Shown one piece after another: positions 1 to 5,754 of a stretch of 6,822 bases of DNA. This stretch comes from a bacterium (GTDB lineage Bacteria > Cyanobacteriota > Sericytochromatia > S15B-MN24 > VGJW01). The notes below the pieces were generated by a model. The model did not search any database, was not told the DNA's origin, and saw only the letters and a list, made by a program, of their open reading frames with translations. Each line of letters opens with the position of its first letter. Position 1 is the first letter of the stretch. The translations under genes were made by a program, and so were the position numbers. The stretch covers positions 1 through 6,822 of the forward strand of contig JAJYIO010000137.1 of NCBI GenBank assembly GCA_021790035.1. The letters are read 5' to 3'.

Positions 1-148
1 CCGGCTGCGCCGGCGGTGACTTGCAGGGGGCCTTGCCCCCCGCAAACTACCCCCCGCTGCGGGCAAGCCGCTGCGTAGCCCAGCACAGCAGGTGGCGGTT
101 CATTCAACGCTGTCGGCGTAGCCGGTGGATAACTCATCCGGTTACCGA
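1..148. repeat. Intergenic region rich in short inverted repeats, downstream of the glycosyltransferase gene
   Basis: No gene is supported here. Three small hairpins lie in a row: CCGGC/GCCGG at 1-13, a stem at 21-45 (TTGC then GGGGGC, three-base loop, GCCCCC then GCAA, with one A-C mismatch), and CCCG/CGGG at 53-63. A 19-base block at 62-80 recurs with 17 of 19 bases identical at 5259-5277, so this looks like a copy of a dispersed intergenic repeat. The region lies 3' of the minus-strand glycosyltransferase gene. The hairpins could help end or stabilise that transcript, but there is no U-tract typical of an intrinsic terminator. The left edge of the repeat is cut by the window. Confidence 0.55.
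21..45. repeat. G/C-rich inverted repeat (hairpin)
   Basis: TTGC-A-GGGGGC (21-31), loop CTT (32-34), GCCCCC-C-GCAA (35-45). Ten of eleven arm positions pair, the exception being A25/C41. There is no T-run on either side, so it is called an inverted repeat rather than a terminator. Confidence 0.6.
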
Positions 149-1255
149 TCACGCCAGCACCTCGGCGAACTGCACGGCACTGTGCGAGTAAAGCGTCTCG
201 AATTCCATCGCCATGCGCTCCAGGCTCAAGTACCTCTCGGCATGAGCGCGCCCCGCCTCGCCGACGCGAGCGCTCTCGCCCGGACTGGCCAGAGCTGACA
301 GGATGCGGCCGGCCAGGGCGTCCACGTCACGGGGAGCGACGAGCCAGCCGGTGACGCCGTGCCGGACGACCTCCGGAACCCCGCCCACCGAGGTCGCCAC
401 CACCGGACGACCCGCCGCCATCGCCTCGCAGACCGCCATCGGCAGGCCCTCGTGGAAGGACGGCAGACAAAAGACGTCGCTGGCCTCGAGCAAGCGATTC
501 ACGTCCCTACGAAACCCCAGCATCGAGACCGCCGCCTCGACGCCCAGCTCCGAGCGAATCCGCTCGAGCGTCGGCCGGAAGTCCCCTTCGCCCGCCACGA
601 GCAGACGTGCCGCCGGTCGGGCCCGCCATACGCACGCGAAAGCGCGCATCAGGATCTCCTGGCCCTTCATGGGGTCGAGCCTACCGACCGTCAGGACCAC
701 CGGTGCGTCGTCGACGATGCCGAGTTCCCGGCGCACCGCCGAGCGGCTCTCCTCCTGGACCTCCCGCCGAGGTACGCCGTTCAAGACCACTCGTGCCTTT
801 CGCCGGGGCAGCCCGCAGGCGATCAAATCGTCGGTCAAGGTCTGCGAGCAGCCCACGACGACGTCGCCGAAAGCCGCATACAGACGCGCCGCCACGTGGC
901 GACGGGATCCGTACCAGGCCCCGTGGGCAGACGCCACGATGGGTACCCGAAAAAGACCACGGGCCAGCCAGGCCGCAGCCGCACTCGTCGAGGAATTGGC
1001 GTGAATGACGTGCGGAGCGTGAGCCCGGATGACCCCATGCAGCCATTCGGCCAGGCGCAGCAAGCCGATGGCACGATCAGGCCGCGCCGGAGCGCGGTAG
1101 TACCGGATCGAGGGATCCAGCGAGGCGACCAGCTCTCCGTCCAGGGCCGCCACGCCCACCAGATGACCGCGACGCGATAGCTCGCCAGCAAGTCGGACGA
1201 GGAAGGACTCCGCCCCGCCGACCGCCAGCTGGTTGGTGACAAGCAGGATGTTCAT
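149..1255 (-). CDS. GT4-family glycosyltransferase
   Basis: 368 residues, a normal full length for a GT-B fold, retaining GT4 enzyme. Such enzymes move a sugar from a nucleotide-sugar donor to a lipid-linked or growing glycan acceptor at the cytoplasmic side of the membrane. The N-terminal Rossmann domain opens with MNILLVTNQLAVGGAE, whose GGAE (13-16) is typical of the acceptor-side loop. SAHG (109-112) lies near the domain junction. The C-terminal donor-binding domain shows VGRLDPMKG (190-198; R192 and K197 being the usual phosphate-contacting pair), the EX7E motif E269-E277 in EGLPMAVCE, and SVGGVPEVV (289-297). No signal peptide or membrane span is seen. A GAGGG site sits 5-6 bases before the ATG. 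It is divergent from the beta-helix lipoprotein and close to ligase and export genes, which fits surface polysaccharide assembly. Donor and acceptor cannot be read from sequence. Confidence 0.95.
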   Translation of the reverse strand: MNILLVTNQLAVGGAESFLVRLAGELSRRGHLVGVAALDGELVASLDPSIRYYRAPARPDRAIGLLRLAEWLHGVIRAHAPHVIHANSSTSAAAAWLARGLFRVPIVASAHGAWYGSRRHVAARLYAAFGDVVVGCSQTLTDDLIACGLPRRKARVVLNGVPRREVQEESRSAVRRELGIVDDAPVVLTVGRLDPMKGQEILMRAFACVWRARPAARLLVAGEGDFRPTLERIRSELGVEAAVSMLGFRRDVNRLLEASDVFCLPSFHEGLPMAVCEAMAAGRPVVATSVGGVPEVVRHGVTGWLVAPRDVDALAGRILSALASPGESARVGEAGRAHAERYLSLERMAMEFETLYSHSAVQFAEVLA

Positions 1256-1479
1256 TCGTTCCCTCTTGGATGCATGCGACAGGCCTCTCCAGTGTCGAGC
1301 GCCCGGAAGCTGCTGTCGTCGTTCGAAACGACTAACGCCCGCTAATTCGGCACGACCGGAGAAGACCTTCGTTTAGCGAGTTCAGCGAACGCACGAAACG
1401 AAAGACCTCTAGTGTCTGAGCCGTATCTTGAGCGCAACCAGACATCTACGCCGAGATATCCAGAAAGGAACGCTGCATA
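1256..1479. promoter_or_regulatory. Divergent intergenic control region with inverted repeats
   Basis: These 224 bases separate the minus-strand glycosyltransferase and the plus-strand lipoprotein, so both promoters should lie here. I could not assign a convincing -35/-10 pair for either gene. Visible structure: GTCGTT-CGA-AACGAC (1318-1332, perfect 6-bp stem); TTCGTTT (1368-1374) facing AAACGAA (1396-1402), with a nested GTTC-AGC-GAAC (1380-1390) between them; and the octamer CGAAACGA at both 1324-1331 and 1394-1401. These could be operator sites or leader hairpins; that reading is inference. AAGGA at 1465-1469 is the likely ribosome site for the lipoprotein, ten bases before its ATG. Confidence 0.5.
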
Positions 1480-3111
1480 ATGAACTCCTCCGCTTCTCCC
1501 TACCGATCAAGCAAGATTTACGCCACCATGGGTTCCATGCTGGCACTGTGTTTGCTTGGTTGTGCGACGACGGGCCTTCCGTCAGCTTCCAACCCCGGCT
1601 TCGCCACACAGAACCTGGCGGGCCAGCAGACGACCGTCTCCACGCGGTACCAGAACTGGCTGACGAAGCACCCCTGGCTGGATCCGTCGCCCAGGCCGAG
1701 CCCGACGCCATTTCCCTCCATCTGGCCCACGCCCGCTCCGGGCACGAGCCCGACACCCACCCCGGCTCCCGTCTACTCGCCGACACCGGCCCCGGTATAC
1801 TCGCCGACACCGGCGCCAGCAGGCGGCATCCAGCCGACCAGCGGCATGCAGGTCTTCCCCCTGCCAGCCGTGCCGTCGACCCCGTACTCCCTGTACGTCT
1901 CCACCTCCGGAAGCGATTCGAACTCCGGAGCATCCCCTTCCTCGCCCCTGCGCAACATCGCCACTGCAGCCAGCCGCGCCAAGCCCGGCACGACCATCTT
2001 CATCTCACCAGGCACCTACTACGAGCACCTGACGCTCCACAATGGCGGAACCGCCGGTGCCCCGATCATCTTCGAGGGCTACGGCGGGGTTCCCGTGATC
2101 GACGGCTCGCAGATCGGGAACACCGACACCAGCTGGGGAACCGATCACGTCAACTACGGCATCGTGGAGATGTGGGCCCCGTACATCACGCTATACAACC
2201 TGAAGATCGCAAACTCTGCCAACAGCGGCGTGGTATACCTGGCAAATAACGAGACCATCCAGAACTGCGAGATCACCAACATGCAGAACGATGGGATCAC
2301 GAACGCCTACTACCTGAATACCGCCAGCGGAAACCAGCCGGTCCAGAACATCAGCGTAATCAACGACTACGTCCACGACGGGGTCTACACCGCCAACGGT
2401 CAGGGCATCAGCGTGGGCGCGAAGAACTTCCTGGTGCAGGGAAACACCGTCGAGAACATCAATCAGATCGGCATAGACCTGTGGATGGGCGGCTCGAACG
2501 GGCAGGTCGTGGGAAATACCGTCGATCATAACGCCCAGGTCGGCATCTACGTCGATGGCGTCAACTACCTCCAGATCCATCACAACTGGGTGCATGACAA
2601 CAGGCACGGGATCACGGTTTCGTCCGAGGATACGCACTACACGACGCAACACGTCTGGGTCTATGACAACGTGATCTTCAATCAGACGCAAGGAGACGGA
2701 ATGAGCATCTGGGATCCGGGGCCAGCCCCCAATACCGGAGCCCAGGATGTCCTCTTCGCCAACAACACCCTCTACAACAACCAGATCACGCTGTACTTCG
2801 CCGGCTACGGCAACACGGCCCAGGTGATCAACAACCTCGGCTACACCACCGGCACGACCCAGCTCGACCAGAGCACCGGCTCTTCGTACAGCATCTCGAA
2901 CAACGTCTGGCTGACTTCCGTCACGGGCTTCGTCGACGCGGCTGCCGACGACTTCCAGCTGCTCTCCGGATCGCCCGCCATCGACAAGGGCCTGGCCATT
3001 CCCCCGTTCGTCGATGCCAGCGGAAACCAGTACCCGGTGACCACGGACTTTGCCGGCAACCCCAGGGTGGTCGGTTCCGCGCCCGACGCCGGCGCCTACG
3101 AGTACCAGTAA
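1480..3111 (+). CDS. Surface lipoprotein with proline-rich stalk and right-handed parallel beta-helix domain
   Basis: 543 residues. A basic N-terminus (R9, K12) and a hydrophobic run lead to the lipobox LLGC (25-28), so C28 should be lipidated after signal peptidase II cleavage. Residues about 69-118 are a Pro/Thr/Ser-rich stalk containing PTPAPVYS repeats. Residues about 136-180 (YVSTSGSDSNSG, then SPGTYYEHL) match the entry into DUF1565/NosD-like pectate-lyase-fold proteins. Residues about 228-450 show PbH1-type coils such as GNTVENINQIGIDL and GNTVDHNAQVGIYVDG. The end, GSPAIDKG...DFAGNPRV...PDAGAYEY, is the usual C-terminal signature of secreted beta-helix proteins. Such folds bind, cleave, epimerise or acetylate polysaccharides, or act as adhesins, and no catalytic set can be assigned here. 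A strong terminator follows, so it is probably transcribed alone. Starts at M17 or M20 would still keep the lipobox, but the start at 1480 has the better ribosome site. Confidence 0.92.
   Translation: MNSSASPYRSSKIYATMGSMLALCLLGCATTGLPSASNPGFATQNLAGQQTTVSTRYQNWLTKHPWLDPSPRPSPTPFPSIWPTPAPGTSPTPTPAPVYSPTPAPVYSPTPAPAGGIQPTSGMQVFPLPAVPSTPYSLYVSTSGSDSNSGASPSSPLRNIATAASRAKPGTTIFISPGTYYEHLTLHNGGTAGAPIIFEGYGGVPVIDGSQIGNTDTSWGTDHVNYGIVEMWAPYITLYNLKIANSANSGVVYLANNETIQNCEITNMQNDGITNAYYLNTASGNQPVQNISVINDYVHDGVYTANGQGISVGAKNFLVQGNTVENINQIGIDLWMGGSNGQVVGNTVDHNAQVGIYVDGVNYLQIHHNWVHDNRHGITVSSEDTHYTTQHVWVYDNVIFNQTQGDGMSIWDPGPAPNTGAQDVLFANNTLYNNQITLYFAGYGNTAQVINNLGYTTGTTQLDQSTGSSYSISNNVWLTSVTGFVDAAADDFQLLSGSPAIDKGLAIPPFVDASGNQYPVTTDFAGNPRVVGSAPDAGAYEYQ
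1756..1818 (+). repeat. 24-bp coding repeat encoding PTPAPVYS
   Basis: Two full units of the octapeptide PTPAPVYS (residues 93-100 and 101-108) and a partial third (PTPAP, 109-113). Third-codon positions differ between units (for example GTC-TAC against GTA-TAC), so the copies are not freshly duplicated. The run lengthens the flexible stalk that spaces the beta-helix from the membrane anchor, and such runs commonly vary in copy number. Confidence 0.8.
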
Positions 3112-3136
3112 CCAGGCCCGGGCGATCTCCCTCTTT

Positions 3137-3174
3137 GGCCAGAAGCGTGCTCGACGGCACGCTTCTGGCCTTTT
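3137..3174 (+). terminator. Rho-independent terminator after the beta-helix lipoprotein gene
   Basis: Perfect 14-bp stem GGCCAGAAGCGTGC (3137-3150) with GCACGCTTCTGGCC (3157-3170), a six-base loop and a following TTTT then CCTCGT. It lies 25 bases after the lipoprotein stop codon, so transcription of that gene should end here and the ligase/export pair should need its own promoter. Confidence 0.93.
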
Positions 3175-3194
3175 CCTCGTCGACCGCTGACGGC

Positions 3195-3254
3195 CCAAGG
3201 TTTCTTGGCTAGCCCGACCTAGGTCGCGAGGACTCTCGCTTGTCACCATTGGTG
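3195..3254 (+). promoter_or_regulatory. Leader with consecutive small inverted repeats upstream of the ligase gene
   Basis: Four inverted repeats follow one another: CCAAG-GTTT-CTTGG (3195-3208), the 12-base perfect palindrome CGACCTAGGTCG (3215-3226), GCGAG-GACT-CTCGC (3226-3239) and CACC-ATT-GGTG (3244-3254). They fill the gap between the terminator and the ribosome site of the next gene. The palindrome could be a repressor or activator site and the hairpins a folded 5' leader. No clear -35/-10 pair was found, so the promoter itself is not placed. Confidence 0.4.
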
Positions 3255-3277
3255 GACCCCTTTCGAGAGGACCATCG

Positions 3278-4531
3278 ATGCTCGACGTACCCGGCCGCAA
3301 CCCGGCCAGTTCCGCTCAACTGACGGACCGGATGCCGCACTGGATGTGGCCCTGGCTGGCCTACGCCTTTCTCCTACCGAGCGAGACCTGGCTCAACCAG
3401 ATCAAGCTCGACTGGGTCCTGCTGGCTTTTGGCCTGATCGCCAGCCTCTCGCTGGCCCTCGGCTCGCCCCGCCGTGGCCAGGGCTCCGGCAGACATATCG
3501 CCGTGCTGGCCCTCCTGATCGCGATGAACGCCTCGTACTTCCTCTCGGTCGATCGCGATCTCACCTGGCTGGGTCTGCTCCGCGTCTGGATCAACGCCCT
3601 CACCTACTTCCTCGCCACCTCGGCGCTGCTATCCCGTCAGCAGGTCACGGTCACGCTGCGAGCCTTCGGCTACGGAGGCGGGGCTGCGGCCCTCAACATC
3701 CTTCTTTCGGCCCTGGCCGGCGAGGTTCAGGCCTCGAGCCTCCGGTTCACGATGGGGCTGCTCGGTGCCCAGACCGACCCGAACTTCGTCGTGGTCGAAC
3801 TCCTGCTGCCATTCGCCGCAGCGCTCGAGATGGCGAGAAAACGGCCGCAGGGGCATCGCTTGCCCGGCTACAGCCTGGCCGGACTCATCGGCGGAGCGGC
3901 CATCTTGACCGAGTCCCGCGGCGGGACGCTGGGCCTGCTCGCCGTCGCGTTCACCTTCCTCCTGCTGCGCGGGCGCTGGAAGACCAGCGTCATCGCCCTC
4001 ACGGCCCTCCTGGCCCTCTACGCCGGGTTCGCACCCCACCTGGGCCGCTTCGATCTGTCGCGGGACCCGACCGGCGCCGACCGGACCATCATCTGGAAAG
4101 CCGATCTCCAGGAAGGCATGCGGCGCTGGCCGACCGGCGTGGGTCTGCACGCGTCCCGACGGATCACGCCGACCCTTTCAGGCCTCGACATGGCCAGAGA
4201 TCCACACAGTACCTATGTTCAGGCCTTCGTCGAAACCGGCCTCGCTGGCCTGATCGCCCTCCTGTGGGTGCTCGGCGCCCATCTCGGCTTCGTCCGGCGA
4301 GGCCGGTCCGAGCGAGCTATCGTCGCCGGCCTCCTCGGCGTGATGGTGGCCGGTGTCTTCCTGCACGTCCTCATCAACCAGTTCCTCTGGGCCATCTGGG
4401 CGCTCTCGGCACAGGCCGCCGATCGCAACCGCCTGCGGCGATCGCCGATCGCCTCCTCCTTGATCGGACTCTTGACCCCCGCCGTGCTCGCTCCGCAAGA
4501 AGCGGAGATCCAGGAAAGGGAACCGTCATGA
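3278..4531 (+). CDS. O-antigen ligase / Wzy-type polymerase family membrane protein
   Basis: 417 residues, many of them in hydrophobic segments (roughly 24-36, 46-62, 73-90, 98-118, 130-146, 165-184, 197-210, 216-231, 237-252, 321-338, 347-378). Family marks of the Wzy_C/O-antigen ligase group: TESRGG (211-216), where the arginine sits at the usual place; DRTIIWKADLQEG (268-280); GVGLH (287-291); and a large periplasmic loop ending DPHSTYVQAFVETGLAGL (308-325), with H310 and E319 in the positions of the conserved loop histidine and glutamate. Such proteins join undecaprenyl-linked glycans to an acceptor, or polymerise repeat units, at the periplasmic face. Ligase and polymerase cannot be told apart by sequence. 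GAGAGGA lies six bases before the ATG. The stop overlaps the next start (ATGA), implying translational coupling with the exporter. Confidence 0.9.
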   Translation: MLDVPGRNPASSAQLTDRMPHWMWPWLAYAFLLPSETWLNQIKLDWVLLAFGLIASLSLALGSPRRGQGSGRHIAVLALLIAMNASYFLSVDRDLTWLGLLRVWINALTYFLATSALLSRQQVTVTLRAFGYGGGAAALNILLSALAGEVQASSLRFTMGLLGAQTDPNFVVVELLLPFAAALEMARKRPQGHRLPGYSLAGLIGGAAILTESRGGTLGLLAVAFTFLLLRGRWKTSVIALTALLALYAGFAPHLGRFDLSRDPTGADRTIIWKADLQEGMRRWPTGVGLHASRRITPTLSGLDMARDPHSTYVQAFVETGLAGLIALLWVLGAHLGFVRRGRSERAIVAGLLGVMVAGVFLHVLINQFLWAIWALSAQAADRNRLRRSPIASSLIGLLTPAVLAPQEAEIQEREPS

Positions 4532-5163
4532 AACGCAGATGCTTCGCACTGGCCACCACCGCGACCTTGCTCGCCTGGCAGCTCCCGGTATCCGCGGCCC
4601 CACCCGAGTATCGCCTTTGCCCGGACGACACGCTGAACGTCACGGTCGTCGGGCATCCCGATCTCTCCGTTACGGACGAGGCGGTGCGGCCCGATGGACG
4701 CATCTCCTTGCCCCTGGTCAGCCAGATGGAGGTCGGCGGCGAGACGGTCGACCAGGTCACGACGGACTTGCAGCGAGCGTATCGGCCCTTCCTCACGTCC
4801 CCTCTGATCGTGGTCAACGTCCAGCACTTCCACAGCCTCAGGATCTCGGTGCTGGGCCAGGTCGAGAAGCCCGGGGTCTACGAGTTCACGACCGAGCCCT
4901 CGCTCACCGAGGCCCTCGCGGCGGCGGGAGGTCCCACTCCGCGAGCCGACCGCGGCGACATCGACGTCAAGAGCCCGCTCGGAAGCAGCGAGCGCTTCGA
5001 CCTCGATCGGCTGCTCGCGGATCCCGCTGACATCCCCCGGATCCAGGAGGGTTCAGCCATCGACGTGCCCGAGGTCTGGTATCCGAACCTTCAGCAGGAC
5101 ATCCCGATCGCCGCCACGGTGGTGCTGGCCGTGGCCGAGGCATTCCTCTACTTCAAGCGGTAG
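4528..5163 (+). CDS. Wza-type polysaccharide biosynthesis/export protein (Poly_export plus SLBB)
   Basis: 211 residues. The signal peptide is residues 1 to about 23 (MKRR, hydrophobic stretch, then PVSA before APP). The Poly_export domain follows (about 26-100) with YRLCPDDTLNVTVVGHPDLS, VRPDGRISLPLV (53-64) and ALxA-like helix positions. An SLBB domain comes next (about 104-180) with ISVLGQVEKPGVYEF and the LTEALAAAGGPT stretch. The C-terminus IPIAATVVLAVAEAFLYFKR (192-211) is a hydrophobic helix that could cross a membrane, as Wza's C-terminal helix does. It is shorter than E. coli Wza, which carries extra domains and a lipidated cysteine. C5 here precedes the hydrophobic stretch and is not a lipobox. 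The start is set by the ATGA overlap with the ligase and by GGAAAGGG seven bases upstream. Role: periplasmic/outer-membrane passage of the polymer. The usual partner Wzc is absent from the window. Confidence 0.93.
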   Translation: MKRRCFALATTATLLAWQLPVSAAPPEYRLCPDDTLNVTVVGHPDLSVTDEAVRPDGRISLPLVSQMEVGGETVDQVTTDLQRAYRPFLTSPLIVVNVQHFHSLRISVLGQVEKPGVYEFTTEPSLTEALAAAGGPTPRADRGDIDVKSPLGSSERFDLDRLLADPADIPRIQEGSAIDVPEVWYPNLQQDIPIAATVVLAVAEAFLYFKR

Positions 5164-5206
5164 GGATCCTCCCGTGCTGCGCCCGGGATCCTCCCGTGCT
5201 GCGCCC
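5163..5206. repeat. 22-bp exact tandem duplication abutting the exporter stop codon
   Basis: The unit GGGATCCTCCCGTGCTGCGCCC occupies 5163-5184 and 5185-5206 without any mismatch, and a further GGG begins a third unit. Each unit holds a small GGGA-TCC-TCCC inverted repeat, and the unit junctions form CCCGGG. The first base is the last base of the exporter's TAG stop. Perfect identity suggests a recent duplication or slippage event. Confidence 0.9.
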
Positions 5207-5240
5207 GGGCAATGACTCGAGGGAACCCGCAGGTTCCCTC
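5201..5240. repeat. 40-bp direct repeat, copy 1, with hairpin
   Basis: Positions 5201-5240 are identical to 5335-5374. Inside lies an 11-bp perfect stem, TCGAGGGAACC (5217-5227) with GGTTCCCTCGA (5232-5242) and loop CGCA. It begins inside the second 22-bp tandem unit. No T-run follows, so I do not call it an intrinsic terminator, although it lies 54 bases past the exporter stop and could mark the transcript's 3' end. Confidence 0.9.
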
Positions 5241-5258
5241 GAACTCTCTCCGGCTGAA

Positions 5259-5277
5259 GGCAAGCTGCTTCGTAGCC
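5259..5277. repeat. Dispersed repeat block also present at 62-80
   Basis: GGCAAGC-GCT-CGTAGCC with 17 of 19 bases shared with 62-80. Downstream, GTGGAT (5294-5299) is followed 11 bases later by GTTACCG, just as GTGGAT at 125-130 is followed 10 bases later by GTTACCG. The shared order of two blocks supports common descent of the two intergenic regions rather than chance. Confidence 0.6.
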
Positions 5278-5334
5278 TGGCGCCACGGGTTGCGTGGATT
5301 CCGCACGAAGGTTACCGCTCGCGGACGGTTGGCG

Positions 5335-5374
5335 GCGCCCGGGCAATGACTCGAGGGAACCCGCAGGTTCCCTC
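5335..5374. repeat. 40-bp direct repeat, copy 2, with hairpin
   Basis: Exact copy of 5201-5240, offset by 134 bases. The stem here is nine pairs (GAGGGAACC 5353-5361 with GGTTCCCTC 5366-5374), because the flanking bases differ from copy 1 (CCA in place of CGA). Confidence 0.9.
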
Positions 5375-5382
5375 CAACGCTC

Positions 5383-5416
5383 GCAGGAGTCTCGGAATGG
5401 ATTCCGAGACTCCTGC
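5383..5416. repeat. Long, almost loopless hairpin
   Basis: GCAGGAGTCTCGGAAT (5383-5398), two bases GG, then ATTCCGAGACTCCTGC (5401-5416): sixteen perfect pairs, of which about fifteen can form given loop size. It lies between the plus-strand exporter (ending 5163) and the minus-strand small ORF (ending 5442), 25 bases beyond the latter's stop. A bidirectional transcript-end or mRNA-protecting role is inferred. No U-tract is present on either strand. Confidence 0.9.
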
Positions 5417-5441
5417 AGCCCAGGGACCGGGGACAAAGGGG
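5417..5441. other. Short spacer between the repeat island and the small minus-strand ORF
   Basis: A G-rich spacer with no gene. Together with 5163-5416 it makes up the 278-base gene-free stretch between the exporter and the small membrane ORF. The island's content is the tandem repeat, the two 40-bp copies, the dispersed block and the long hairpin, each listed separately. Confidence 0.5.
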
Positions 5442-5570
5442 TCAGGGCCGTGGCTCGCCAGAACGCCGGTTCTCCGGGGGAGTTGTCGGGTTGGCCGCGC
5501 CAAGGATGACCAGAGGGGGCACGACCAAGGCGATCGCCCACAGCACATGGTCCAAAAGGGCCGGATACAT
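5442..5570 (-). CDS. Small hypothetical membrane protein (42 residues)
   Basis: 42 residues. I do not recognise it as a known family. It starts MYPALLDHVL and has one clear membrane span (about 9-25, WAIALVVPPLVILGAA), then a short polar, proline- and arginine-rich tail ending GEPRP. The start is supported by a full Shine-Dalgarno site, AGGAGG, seven bases before the ATG, the best ribosome site in this part of the window. The N-terminus has a faint likeness to the opening helix of CPBP-type intramembrane proteases, so it might be a truncated remnant of a longer membrane protein; that is a hunch only. The frame is open well upstream of this ATG, but the upstream part is basic, low-complexity and has no comparable start. 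It is convergent with the exporter across the hairpin island. Confidence 0.55.
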   Translation of the reverse strand: MYPALLDHVLWAIALVVPPLVILGAANPTTPPENRRSGEPRP

Positions 5571-5754
5571 CCACGCACCTCCTGCGCAGCGGAATGAGGC
5601 CCGCAGTCGCTTCTCCCACCACTTTGAACCACGTTCGCCGCAAAGTCGGTGACGAGTTTGGCGCTTTGGCCCCAGCCGGGAGCGTTTCTTGCACCATAGG
5701 GGATCGCCCGCCCCCCCGATACGTCCGGGTTGGCGAGGCCCGTTGGCCGTCCGT

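Noticed and set aside
359..1180. Long plus-strand open frames opposite the glycosyltransferase
   Set aside because: Their proteins are Arg/Pro/His-rich low-complexity strings without motifs, while the minus strand encodes a complete GT4 enzyme. They are shadows of GC-rich coding DNA.
1428..2249. Plus-strand 273-residue frame overlapping the beta-helix gene
   Set aside because: Arg/His-rich with no domain. The other frame has a lipobox, a proline stalk and beta-helix coils across the same bases.
2191..3300. Minus-strand 369-residue frame opposite the beta-helix gene
   Set aside because: Val/Asp/Gly-rich text is the expected reverse reading of Asn/Asp/Ile-rich beta-helix codons. It runs through the terminator and starts in the next leader.
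3346..4527. Frame of the export protein staying open upstream through the ligase gene
   Set aside because: The upstream part is Arg/Pro-rich with no signal peptide or motif. The true start at 4528 has a signal peptide, a ribosome site and an ATGA overlap.
5217..5242. Intrinsic terminator for the export gene
   Set aside because: The stem is perfect but no T-run follows, only CTCTCTCC, so it is listed as a repeat hairpin.
5201..5374. CRISPR array
   Set aside because: Only two 40-bp copies with a 94-base gap, no regular spacers and no cas genes in the window.
5053..5697. Minus-strand 214-residue frame across the repeat island
   Set aside because: It reads through both 40-bp repeats and into the antisense of the export gene, has no good ribosome site at its start, and its repeats of EPAGSLE simply mirror the DNA repeats.
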